Shown piece after piece: positions 15,866-23,973 of a stretch of DNA of 33,887 bases. The notes below the pieces were generated by a model that saw only the letters and a list, made by a program, of their open reading frames with translations, did not search any database and was not told the DNA's origin. Location of the stretch: the NCBI GenBank assembly GCA_022703445.1, contig JAKLDR010000045.1, forward strand, positions 1 through 33,887, given 5' to 3'. This DNA is from Planctomycetota bacterium (GTDB lineage Bacteria; Planctomycetota; SZUA-567; JAKLDR01). Both the position numbers and the translations under genes were made by a program. Every line of letters starts with the position of its first letter. The first letter of the stretch is position 1.

Positions 15866-17236
15866 TTGGAAGCCGAACCGATCATCCAGGGCACCAAGGA
15901 CCACGAGGGCCGGGTCTGTCCGGTCTGCCAGACGGCCGTTCACGAGGGCGAGGTGCTGCACCAGTGCGCCTCCTGCGGCGCGGTCAGCCACGAGCGCTGC
16001 TGGCGCCAGTCATCCGGCTGTCAGAGCTACTTCTGCCGCCGGTCCGGCCGGGCCCAGTCCGGGGGCCGCCCGGAGATCAGCATCAGCCGCGAGGACACCG
16101 ACCGGCTCAAGCCCGAGCAGCTGCTGCCGTCCACCACCAGTTACCCGGCCGGCCGCGAGGGCCGGTATCCCAAGAGGTACTCGAAGCTGGCCATCATCGC
16201 CCTGCTGATCACGGTGATATCGGTGGGACTGCTGGGCTGCGTCGGCATGGTCCTGGCCGCCGTGGCGCTGGGACTCATCGCCAACAACTCGATCCTCAAG
16301 GGCCGCTGGGTGGCGGTCTCGACCATCCTGCTCAGCGTGGTCCTGCTGCTGGGTTGGGGACTGGTCCTCTACCTGGCGCCCTGGAATGTGGGCCGCCTCC
16401 AGGATATCCACTTCCGGGAGTCGTCCGAGGGGCTCAAGGACGTGCCCGAGCCCATCCGAAGCTCGATGCGCGCCAATGTCCTGGTGCGCACCTCCGCGCG
16501 GGGGCTGCTCGGCCGCGTGATGATCGGCAGCGGCGTGATCGTGTCACTGGCCCCCGAGGGCACGCTGATCCTCACCAACCGCCACGTGATCGACCCCAAG
16601 TACAAGGAGAACCACTCCGACCCGCCGTCCGAGGCGGAGATCGAGGTGTTCTTCTGCGGGCAGGAGAAGGTCTCCGCCCGGGTCAGGTGGTTCCATCCCA
16701 ACGGTGCCGACCTGGCCCTGCTCGAGTGCCGGCCGGCCGACGTGACGACCCCGGCCGCCGTGCCGTTCAAGCTGCCGGCCCACGCCCCGGTCGGCACCGA
16801 GGTCTTTGCCGTGGGCAACCCCATGGAACTGGGCTGGACCTATACCAAGGGGGTCATTTCCAATGTCCGCGCGGTGACGGTCAACGGCAAGGACCTGCGC
16901 GTCTTCCAGACCCAGACGCCCATCAACGAGGGCAACAGCGGCGGGGGGCTCTACGACTCGGCCGGCACGCTGGTGGGCATCAACACCTGGACCCAGAGCA
17001 AGGGCGTGGCCGAGGGACTGAGCTTCGCCATCGCCGTGGATCACGCCTCCGAGGTCCTGACGCCGATGCTCGCGCCGCGGCCGCCGGCCGAGGCCCAGCC
17101 GGCCGGCCCGGGGACGGTCATCCCCAGGCTGCCGCCGGTCCCCGTCCCGCCGCCCGGTCCGGGCACCACGACCACCCCCGCGCCCGTGGTGCCGCCCGGC
17201 GGTTCCGGGGCCTCTTCCCCGGAGGGCGCGCGGTGA
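15866..17236 (+). CDS. RING-like domain / membrane / trypsin-like serine protease fusion
   Basis: A 456-residue protein, TTG start. Residues 18-57 are a RING-like array (C18, C21, C34, C37, H42, C45, C52, C57). Two membrane helices follow (about 107-140 and 147-171), then a trypsin/HtrA-like protease (about 200-400) with the triad H240 (TNRHVID), D282 (GADLALLE) and S358 (NEGNSGGGL). A Pro-rich tail of 55 residues ends the protein. With two helices, the RING and protease would lie on the same face of the membrane, presumably the cytoplasm, unless the topology is unusual. It could join conjugation to proteolysis. It overlaps the E2 gene by 4 bases (GTGA). Confidence 0.9.
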   Translation: MEAEPIIQGTKDHEGRVCPVCQTAVHEGEVLHQCASCGAVSHERCWRQSSGCQSYFCRRSGRAQSGGRPEISISREDTDRLKPEQLLPSTTSYPAGREGRYPKRYSKLAIIALLITVISVGLLGCVGMVLAAVALGLIANNSILKGRWVAVSTILLSVVLLLGWGLVLYLAPWNVGRLQDIHFRESSEGLKDVPEPIRSSMRANVLVRTSARGLLGRVMIGSGVIVSLAPEGTLILTNRHVIDPKYKENHSDPPSEAEIEVFFCGQEKVSARVRWFHPNGADLALLECRPADVTTPAAVPFKLPAHAPVGTEVFAVGNPMELGWTYTKGVISNVRAVTVNGKDLRVFQTQTPINEGNSGGGLYDSAGTLVGINTWTQSKGVAEGLSFAIAVDHASEVLTPMLAPRPPAEAQPAGPGTVIPRLPPVPVPPPGPGTTTTPAPVVPPGGSGASSPEGAR

Positions 17237-18051
17237 GCTCGCCCGTCCGCCTCCGGCGGCTGATGGCCGACTACAAGCGCTTCACCGAGGCCTTCAAGGA
17301 TCACCCGCGCATCTCCATCCGCTCGGTGTTCGGCAATCCGCCGGAGAAGTACGAGCTGGAGTACAAGGTGAAGAGCCTGGTCAGCCGCGGCGGCAACATC
17401 GAGATCAAGGACTCGCACGTGGTCGAGATCTGCCTGCCGCTGGGCTACCCGCGGCAGGCGCCGGTCTGCCGGATGCTCACTCCGGTCTTCCATCCCAACA
17501 TCGCGCCGCACGCCATCTGCATAGGCGACCACTGGGCCGCCGGCGAGGCGCTGGTCCACCTGGTGGTGCGCATCGGCGAGATGCTCGCCTACCAGAGCTA
17601 CAACATCAAGAGCCCGCTCAACGGCGAGGCCGCGCGCTGGGCCGACACCCATCGCGGGCAGCTGCCGACCGACCCGGCGGACCTGAGCCCCAAGGTCCGG
17701 CCCGAGGAGGTGTCCGTCGACGGCCAGGCCGCCTCGACGGCGCTGCCGGTGGCCAAGGTGATTCCGGTGGCGCGGGCCGTGCCAGTGGCGGCCCCCGGAA
17801 CGGTTCAGCCCGCAGCTCCGGCGACCGCCGTCCCGGGCATTCCGGTGGCCAGGGCCGTGCCCGTGGCCCGTCCGGAGGCCCCCGCGGCTCCGGCGCCCTC
17901 CCCCGCCCGCGTGGCAGCCGCCGGCGGGCTGGTCAGGGCCACCTGTTCGAGCTGCGGACGTTCGCGAATCCTGCCCGGAAACAGCCCGGCCGCCGCCCAG
18001 ACGCGCTGTGTCTACTGTGGCGGCCCGGTGACCGTGGCGCCGGCAGGGTGA
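17233..18051 (+). CDS. E2-like ubiquitin-conjugating enzyme with C-terminal zinc ribbon
   Basis: A 272-residue protein. Residues about 5-145 have the UBC fold: VVEICLPLGYPRQAPVCRML, then FHPNIAPHAICIGDHW with the HPN motif (87-89) and candidate active-site C96, then SPLNGEAARWADTH. In eukaryotic E2s the Asn of HPN supports isopeptide formation and the Cys carries ubiquitin, so both key features are kept. A linker with IPVARAVPVA-type repeats (about 165-230) leads to a zinc ribbon (C238, C241, C259, C262). No membrane helix. The GTG start overlaps the protease-fusion stop. It should take the modifier from the E1 at 7.7 kb; the ribbon may dock it to the zinc-ribbon membrane proteins. Confidence 0.9.
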   Translation: MSSPVRLRRLMADYKRFTEAFKDHPRISIRSVFGNPPEKYELEYKVKSLVSRGGNIEIKDSHVVEICLPLGYPRQAPVCRMLTPVFHPNIAPHAICIGDHWAAGEALVHLVVRIGEMLAYQSYNIKSPLNGEAARWADTHRGQLPTDPADLSPKVRPEEVSVDGQAASTALPVAKVIPVARAVPVAAPGTVQPAAPATAVPGIPVARAVPVARPEAPAAPAPSPARVAAAGGLVRATCSSCGRSRILPGNSPAAAQTRCVYCGGPVTVAPAG

Positions 18052-18074
18052 GCGTAAGATCAAGGAGAACCGAG

Positions 18075-19130
18075 ATGCAGATTCAGTGCCCCAACTGTGC
18101 GAAGATGCTCGATGTCCAGGAGGCCCAGGCTGGCCAGGTGGTCGCCTGCCCTGGATGTCAGGGGCAGATGCAGGTGCCGGCGGCCTCAGCTGTGGAGCAG
18201 GCCGTTGTCCCGTTGCTGCCGACAGGAGGGGCTGAGCCAACCAAGAAGTGCCCGTTCTGTGGAGAGACGGTTCTCAAAGTTGCCAGGAGGTGCAAACACT
18301 GCAAGGCGGACATGCCCGAAGGCTGTGATGGCGAGTCGGTGCGCGCCCGACTGACAATGAAAGAGAAGAAACTGGCCGAGCAGTTATCCGCAGGGCAGAT
18401 GCCGGTGTTCAATTGGCCCAGACTCCGGACCCTCACCATCGTGCTTGCAGGAGTCTCGGTGCTGCTTCTGCTGATAACAGTGCTCTCTTTCGCGGCCAAG
18501 AACGATGACTGGGTGGCTCTGGGGGTTCTGGGGGTGATCAGCCTTATCATCCTTGGCATCTGCCTGTTGGTGGCCTTCATAAACGACATGCAGATGATGG
18601 CCTGTTCGCACCGGAAGACTCCCGAGAAGGCTCTGAAGGCCTTTATGTACTCCCTGGCGCGCGGCAAGTATGAGTGTGCCTATGCCTGCCTGTTGGATGG
18701 TGACAAGGATGAACTGGAGCGCGTTCGCAGGAGCATCCCAAACGTTTCGGTCAGCGAGGCGCGAGTGTCCTTTGCGGACTGCACCGGGTTCATGACCTAC
18801 TGGAAGGAACTCCTGCGACCGACAGGGCTTCAGATGCGTCGGGCGGTCCTCAGCAACTTCAGGCTGGTGCGCACGCAGGGGGACTATGCGGTGGCCAGCG
18901 TAGCCATCAAGATAGAGAGTTATCCCTGGCCCCTGTTGCTGGCGTTGCCCCTGGCGCTGTTGCCAGTGGCCATTGTCATCAGCGTGATAACCAAACGGGA
19001 GACCTTCGAGGTTTCGAAGCTCCTCCGCAAAGCCGAGGATAAGTGGTACCTGGTCAACGGCGAACTCGACTCGATGGAGGACCGGTCCATCGATTTGGTC
19101 GCCAAAGGCGGGGCCTTCACCACGGCCTGA
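18075..19130 (+). CDS. Zinc-ribbon membrane protein, last gene of the run
   Basis: A 351-residue protein. ATG at 18075 is chosen over an upstream GTG (18048) because AAGGAGAA precedes it and the protein then begins MQIQCPNC like its relatives. Ribbon 1: C5, C8, C25, C28 (CQGQMQVP). Ribbon 2: CPFCGETVLKVARRCKHC. Two membrane helices follow (about 115-140 and 148-172), then a soluble region beginning TPEKALKAFMYSLARGKYEC, suggestive of an NTF2/DUF4878-like fold, interrupted or followed by another hydrophobic segment (WPLLLALPLALLPVAIVISV). Codon use is slightly less GC-rich than its neighbours. Function unknown. Confidence 0.78.
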   Translation: MQIQCPNCAKMLDVQEAQAGQVVACPGCQGQMQVPAASAVEQAVVPLLPTGGAEPTKKCPFCGETVLKVARRCKHCKADMPEGCDGESVRARLTMKEKKLAEQLSAGQMPVFNWPRLRTLTIVLAGVSVLLLLITVLSFAAKNDDWVALGVLGVISLIILGICLLVAFINDMQMMACSHRKTPEKALKAFMYSLARGKYECAYACLLDGDKDELERVRRSIPNVSVSEARVSFADCTGFMTYWKELLRPTGLQMRRAVLSNFRLVRTQGDYAVASVAIKIESYPWPLLLALPLALLPVAIVISVITKRETFEVSKLLRKAEDKWYLVNGELDSMEDRSIDLVAKGGAFTTA

Positions 19131-19168
19131 GCCGCACCGATACCCCCTCGCCGACTTCCGACCGCCGA

Positions 19169-20305
19169 TCAGCGGTTGTTCGCTGTCACGTTGAGCCCCG
19201 CCGGTGCCGACTCGGCGATGCCCCGCGTCTGGGTCGGGACGGCCTGATCGTCCAGGCACAGATTCCCCGTCACCACGCAGCCGCGGTGGTCGGTCAGGCT
19301 GATGCCTGCGAACTCCCCGGGCGCGCGGCGGGAGTTGCTCCGGCAGATGTTGCCCTGGATCACGGCGCCGACGGCCCGGTCGGCGTCGATGCCGTGTCCC
19401 CCGTTGTCCGCGCAGACGTTGGCGGCCACCACGTTGTACATGTCCGGATCGGACAGCCCACCGATGCCGTGGCCGCCGTTGCCGGTGAAGACGCTGCCGC
19501 GCACCGTGGTGTGGGACACCCGCAGGCAGAAGAAGAGCCCGTCGCGGGTGTTGCCCCGGCCGAAGTTGTCGGCCCACACGCTTTCGGTCAGGCCCGTGCC
19601 CGGATGGAAGCCGTGGCCGGCGCAGTTCTCCACGGTGCAGCCCGAGACCAGCGCGCCGCGCCCGCCCTGGACGCCGATGCCGTCGCCCGGCCAGTTGCGC
19701 ACGTTGACGTTCAGAACGCGGAGGTTTTCAGCCCGGCGGGAGTGGATCGCGGCGACCACGAAATCGCACTTCTCGCGCCGGGGCCGGGGGATGCCCCCGT
19801 CGATGGTCAGGTCGGCGATGGTCACGTCGCGCACGCACCGCAGCCAGAACGCCGGGAACCAGTTGGCGGCGAAGGCGTGCCGCTCTGTGAGGAAGCGGTA
19901 CTTGCGCTCGCCGTGGAGCACTTCCAGACCCAGCTCCCGGCCGCGGATCGCCGTGACGATGCAGTGGCTGGCCCACCAGCCCTCGCACTCGTCGTCGCCC
20001 AGGTAGATCTCGTCGCCGACCCGCAGCCCGCGCACATGGCGGAGCCGGACGGAGCGGCTGGCGCCGTGGCTCGGCCCGGCCAGCGCTATGACGGCCTCGC
20101 GCGGCCTGGCCAGCACCGTCGCCGGCCCCTCCCCGCGGATCCTGACCCCCGAGCGCAGCTCGATGCTCCGGCGCAGGAGGTGCCGGCCCGGCGGCACCCG
20201 GACGGTTCCGCCGCCGGCCGGCAGGGCGTTGACCGCCTCCTGGATCCCGGCGGTGGTCGAACGTGGCGAGGCGAAATCGGCGGCATCGAGCGCGGCGCTC
20301 ATCAT
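19169..20305 (-). CDS. Right-handed parallel beta-helix protein (pectate-lyase-like fold)
   Basis: A 378-residue protein. Repeated short coils of the type GCTVENCAGHGFHPGTG, SVFTGNGGHGIGGLSD and VCADNGGHGIDADRA mark a parallel beta-helix of the kind found in pectate lyases and other polysaccharide-active proteins. The N-terminus (ALDAADFASPRSTTAGIQEAVNALPAGGG) fits the pectate-lyase superfamily lead-in. I chose ATG at 20305 because GGAGGG lies 7 bases upstream; the frame is open further up to 20443 but with poor composition. No signal peptide from this start, which is odd for a lyase. No catalytic residues could be assigned. Convergent with the ubiquitin-like run. Confidence 0.78.
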   Translation of the reverse strand: MMSAALDAADFASPRSTTAGIQEAVNALPAGGGTVRVPPGRHLLRRSIELRSGVRIRGEGPATVLARPREAVIALAGPSHGASRSVRLRHVRGLRVGDEIYLGDDECEGWWASHCIVTAIRGRELGLEVLHGERKYRFLTERHAFAANWFPAFWLRCVRDVTIADLTIDGGIPRPRREKCDFVVAAIHSRRAENLRVLNVNVRNWPGDGIGVQGGRGALVSGCTVENCAGHGFHPGTGLTESVWADNFGRGNTRDGLFFCLRVSHTTVRGSVFTGNGGHGIGGLSDPDMYNVVAANVCADNGGHGIDADRAVGAVIQGNICRSNSRRAPGEFAGISLTDHRGCVVTGNLCLDDQAVPTQTRGIAESAPAGLNVTANNR

Positions 20306-20385
20306 GGCTGGGCCCTCCGACGGCATGATACGGCATGCCGGGAAGGCCGCAAGAACCGGGGGCGTGCCGGAGAGTGTGCGGGGCT

Positions 20386-20466
20386 GCGGGTGTGTGAGTA
20401 TGTCGTGCGGGGCTATGGGGGCGGTACTTGTCCGGGAACCCACGCACCCACATACTCACATACCCA
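20386..20466. repeat. Long inverted repeat between minus-strand genes
   Basis: TGTGAGTATGT (20393-20403) is perfectly inverted at 20450-20460 (ACATACTCACA), and the arms extend outward for a few more pairs (GGGTG against TACCC). The loop is 46 bases. The flanks are rich in GTGTG/CACAC. It lies in the 195-base gap downstream of the large minus-strand gene and could act as a hairpin in RNA or be a dispersed repeat. Nothing else was seen in this gap. Confidence 0.45.
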
Positions 20467-20500
20467 CACACCCTCCCGTTTCCACCGCTACACGTGGCCG

Positions 20501-23500
20501 CTACGAACGGTACCCGCAGCCCACGCTCATCTTGCCTTCGACGACCAGGTGGCGCTCGAAGCGCAGCATCTGGCCCACGGCCGGGATGTAGATCTTGAGG
20601 CCGCAGCCGGCCAGCAGCTCCGGCTCAGGGCTGCCGCCGCCCGCCTTGGTCGCGCCTGGCGCCGGCTTGGAGGCGGTGGCGGAGCGCTCCACCAGCCTGG
20701 CCAGCTCGCGCTCGTCCATGTTGGCCTCCAGGGCCTGCTGGCGGCCCATGTAGCGGGCGTTGCGGAGCTCGGCCTCCCTCCTTAGCCCGGCGACGGCCGC
20801 CGTCTCGGCGGGCGCAGCGTTGCTGCGGACCTCCGGGGCGGGCGGGACGACCGGCGCGCTGAAATCCTTGACGGGCTTGAGGGTCCCCGTGAAGTCGGCC
20901 AGCCGGAGCTTCTTGGGCAGGTAGAGCGAGTACATGGCGTGCATGACCGGCACGTTCACCCTGGGCAGTTCGGCGGCGAACTGGCCCCGGCGCTCGAAGT
21001 TCCGGCCGGCCAGCAGGTAGACGACCTCCACCGGAAAGGAGCGGACCTGGCCGTCCGCCGAGACGTCCAGGGGTACCAGCACCTTGCCCTCCTCCCCGGC
21101 CAGCGGCTGGACCGCCCGGTCGGCCACGAAAGCCCCCCAGAGCTTCGCCCCGGCCGGCAGCGCCAGCTCCAGGTGCTGCTGGCTGACGTTGCGGATCTCG
21201 TAGATGGCCCGGGTCATGGCCGCCCCCTCCTCGGTCCAGAAGCTGATGGCGTTGACCGAGTCGCAGGTGGCCGCCAGGGCGGTGAGGCCCGCGTGGCGCA
21301 CCGCCTTGATGCGCACGCCGGCGGCCGCGGCCGGCCCGAGCCGGAAGACGCTCAGGCTCCCGCGCCCGTCGCCGGCGGCGCCGAGCTCCGCGGGCAGGGC
21401 CTTGGGCGTCAGGCGCTCGACCGACTCCGCGCCCGGGAAGGACAGCTCGAAGTCGGCCGGCGCGCTCACGGCCACGACGGCCTCCTCGCTGGCCGCGCCC
21501 GAGAGGCGAACCGGCGCCAGCAGCCCCTCCGCACCCGTCGAGGCCCCGGCCGGAAGCTCGGCGCGCAGGGACAGCGACCCGCCCGAGCGTTCCGGGCGGA
21601 CCAGCCGCACCTCGACCGTGCCGTCCTTGGCCTCCCAGCCGGCCACGTTGCTGCCGTGCAGGGCCACCACCTTGGCCCCGGCCGGCAGGCGGCAGACCAG
21701 CCCGTCGACCTTGCCGGCGTCGAGCGAATACTGGAGGCTGGCCGCCAGGGACAGGCCGCGTCCGCTGAGGGCGTAGAGCGCCGAGCTCTTCGCGGCCATC
21801 CGGACGGCGGCGTCGCCCAGGGGCGCGGCCGCCAGCGCCGACCAGTAGTCGGCCCGGATCTGGGCGCCCTCGCCGATGAGCAGCTGGCGCTCGAAGCGGT
21901 AGGTGCGCCCCCCGTTGGGGACGGCCACGCTCAGCGAGGCCAGGCCGGTGATGCCGGCCAGCTCCTCCTGCCCGAAGCCGGTGAGGTTGAGGCGCCGGCT
22001 CTCGGGGCGCGGCCCGGCCGGGGCGGCGTCCTTGGCGCTGTTCTCCAGGTAGTACTGCCGAAGGTAGGCGCGGTTGTTCCAGTTGTCGCGGATGGCCTTC
22101 TGGAACTCGCCGTTGACGTCCAGCGACTCGTTGGACAGGCGCACGCTGGCCTGGGCGTTGGCCGCGGCTACCTGCTGGTCGAAACTCTGGACGGCCTGGA
22201 CCAGGTCCCGGTCGCCGGGGTTGGCCTGAGCGGCCTTGCGGACCTGTTCCGCGTCGCGGGACTCGATCACCAGGGCGAAGGAGTCCACCCGCCGGAGGCT
22301 GCCGGAGAAGTCCTCCAGCTGGATGTCCTCCGGGACCGAGATCGAGACCATGGCCTGCATCACCGGGATGTCCACCTCGGGCAGCGCGGCCTCGAACCGG
22401 CCTTTGGCGCCGAAGGCCTCGCCGGGGACCATGTAGACCAGCTCGACGGCGAAGCCCCGGCTGGCCGTGGCCCCCGAGCAGCTCAGCGGCACCAGCACCT
22501 TGCCGCCTTCGGCGAGCGACGGGCGCACCGGCCCGCCGGCCACGTAGGTGCTCCAGACCTTGGCCGCCGCGGGCAGCTTGACCTCCAGGTGCTGCCGGCG
22601 GGCGTTGCGGACGCTGTAGACCGCCTTGACCACCGAGCGCCCGTCGGAGGTGCGGACCATGAGCAGGTTGAGGCTGTCGCAGGTGGCCTCCAGGGTCTCG
22701 ATCTCCGGGTGGCGCACCAGGGTCAGCCGCTGCCGGGAGGGCAGCGCGTCGTAGCGGAAGGCCCGCGCCACGGCCGCCGAACCGGCCGAGGCCAGGGTCT
22801 CGGGGAGCCCGCGCGGGTCGATCTCCATCCCGCCCTCCACGGTCAGTTCCTTAATCTCCACCGCGCCGCCGGCGGCCACCGCGCCGTAGCCCCACTGGCG
22901 CACGGCGCCCTCGAGCGCCGGCACCTCCATGCCCGCCTCCGCCCCGGAGAGTGTCCGGCGGTGGTGGACTACCAGGCGGTGCTCGCCGGAAAACGGTCCG
23001 GGGGCCTGGATGACCAGGCGGCCGGCAGCCGCCTCCCAGTTGCGCACGCAGTCGCCGTCCACCTGGTCGACGGACACGCCCTCGGGCAGGATGAAGGCCA
23101 GCCGGCTGACGTCGCGGCCGTCGATGCGCACGCTGTAGGCCGTGCGGCCGGCCAGGTAATCGCCCTGGATGGTGTAGAGCGTCTCGGTCCTGGCCGCGGT
23201 GCGGGCGGAGGCCGCCACCTCGGTGGGCCGGGGGAACCAGGTCAGTTCCAGGCGGTCGGACGGCGGCAGGACGATCCTGGCCGCCGTGCCCTTGGCCCCG
23301 CCCAGCATCTCCACGATGGCCGGCGGCGCGGCCTGGACGACGTAGCCGGCCTTGCCCAGCTCGAAGTCCACGGAGGTCAGAATGCCCCGGGGCAGGGCCA
23401 GCGACAGCTTGCGCTCGGCGGTCAGCGGCAGGGCGTAGGTTATCTCCGCCAGGTGCCGTCCGGAGCCGCGCATGATGATCGCCGGCCGGCCGTCGATCAG

Positions 23501-23794
23501 GTCCATGCGCGCCGGGCTGCCGTCCAGGCGCGCCTCGATCAGGCTGACGCCGGTCGGCAGCACCGGGACGCGGCTCTCCTTGAGGTTGCCCGGGCCGGCC
23601 ATCTCCACCGCCAGACGGACGGTGGCGCAGTCGTCGCCGGCGGTGACCTTGGCCTTCACCGAACTGATGGCGTAGGCGTCCGGAGAGGACGAGCCCGCCA
23701 TCCAGGCCCGGGCCTGCATCCCGCCGTAGAGAGCGCCTCCCACCGCCGCGACGACCGCCACAACCACGATAGTCCTCTTCAGCCAGGCTCGCAT
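20501..23794 (-). CDS. Large membrane-anchored protein with internal duplication, function unknown
   Basis: A 1097-residue protein. An uncleaved-looking hydrophobic helix at about 7-27 anchors it, with the rest predicted outside the cytoplasm. It is mainly beta-strand-like. Two long segments are duplicates: about 359-506 and 832-979 share LEATCDSLN/LAATCDSVN, QHLEVKLPA/QHLELALPA, GKVLVPL and FEAALPEVDIPVM/FAAELPRVNVPVM. A shorter motif recurs after each (RTYRFERQLLIGEGAQI near 630-646; QMLRFERHLVVEGKMSV near 1075-1091). No catalytic motif or named family recognised. The ATG start has AGGAG 9 bases upstream. A 7-bp GC-rich hairpin (23828-23843) lies in its leader. Probably an envelope scaffold or surface protein. 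Confidence 0.82.
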   Translation of the reverse strand: MRAWLKRTIVVVAVVAAVGGALYGGMQARAWMAGSSSPDAYAISSVKAKVTAGDDCATVRLAVEMAGPGNLKESRVPVLPTGVSLIEARLDGSPARMDLIDGRPAIIMRGSGRHLAEITYALPLTAERKLSLALPRGILTSVDFELGKAGYVVQAAPPAIVEMLGGAKGTAARIVLPPSDRLELTWFPRPTEVAASARTAARTETLYTIQGDYLAGRTAYSVRIDGRDVSRLAFILPEGVSVDQVDGDCVRNWEAAAGRLVIQAPGPFSGEHRLVVHHRRTLSGAEAGMEVPALEGAVRQWGYGAVAAGGAVEIKELTVEGGMEIDPRGLPETLASAGSAAVARAFRYDALPSRQRLTLVRHPEIETLEATCDSLNLLMVRTSDGRSVVKAVYSVRNARRQHLEVKLPAAAKVWSTYVAGGPVRPSLAEGGKVLVPLSCSGATASRGFAVELVYMVPGEAFGAKGRFEAALPEVDIPVMQAMVSISVPEDIQLEDFSGSLRRVDSFALVIESRDAEQVRKAAQANPGDRDLVQAVQSFDQQVAAANAQASVRLSNESLDVNGEFQKAIRDNWNNRAYLRQYYLENSAKDAAPAGPRPESRRLNLTGFGQEELAGITGLASLSVAVPNGGRTYRFERQLLIGEGAQIRADYWSALAAAPLGDAAVRMAAKSSALYALSGRGLSLAASLQYSLDAGKVDGLVCRLPAGAKVVALHGSNVAGWEAKDGTVEVRLVRPERSGGSLSLRAELPAGASTGAEGLLAPVRLSGAASEEAVVAVSAPADFELSFPGAESVERLTPKALPAELGAAGDGRGSLSVFRLGPAAAAGVRIKAVRHAGLTALAATCDSVNAISFWTEEGAAMTRAIYEIRNVSQQHLELALPAGAKLWGAFVADRAVQPLAGEEGKVLVPLDVSADGQVRSFPVEVVYLLAGRNFERRGQFAAELPRVNVPVMHAMYSLYLPKKLRLADFTGTLKPVKDFSAPVVPPAPEVRSNAAPAETAAVAGLRREAELRNARYMGRQQALEANMDERELARLVERSATASKPAPGATKAGGGSPEPELLAGCGLKIYIPAVGQMLRFERHLVVEGKMSVGCGYRS

Positions 23795-23973
23795 GTGCCG
23801 CTCCTTTCATTCCCCCGGTGCCGGCCCGCGGAGGCCCCTCCGCCGCGGAACCGCTCCACCCACGACTATACCGGCTGCGCGCGCCCTTCCCCGTAACCGG
23901 CCGGTAACTCCACGACCGTTTCCGGTTGCGCCCGCCCGACGGACGGAGAGAATCCGGCCGGGAGAAAAGAACG

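Noticed and set aside
7455..19130. Type VII secretion locus (YukD-like and FHA proteins present)
   Set aside because: No WXG100 protein, FtsK/SpoIIIE-type ATPase or EccB/D-like component is encoded, whereas E1, E2 and JAB are.
7455..19130. CBASS or a plain four-gene Bil antiphage operon
   Set aside because: No cGAS/DncV-like nucleotidyltransferase or effector for CBASS. The core four classes of Bil are present, but nine extra zinc-ribbon, FHA, RING and protease genes make a different design, and defence-island neighbours are lacking.
20939..23896. Very long plus-strand open frame (985 codons) opposite the duplicated membrane protein
   Set aside because: Its product is Gly/Arg/Gln/His-rich with no domain pattern, while the minus frame has an anchor helix, a ribosome binding site and internal repeats. 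Long antisense frames are expected at this GC content.
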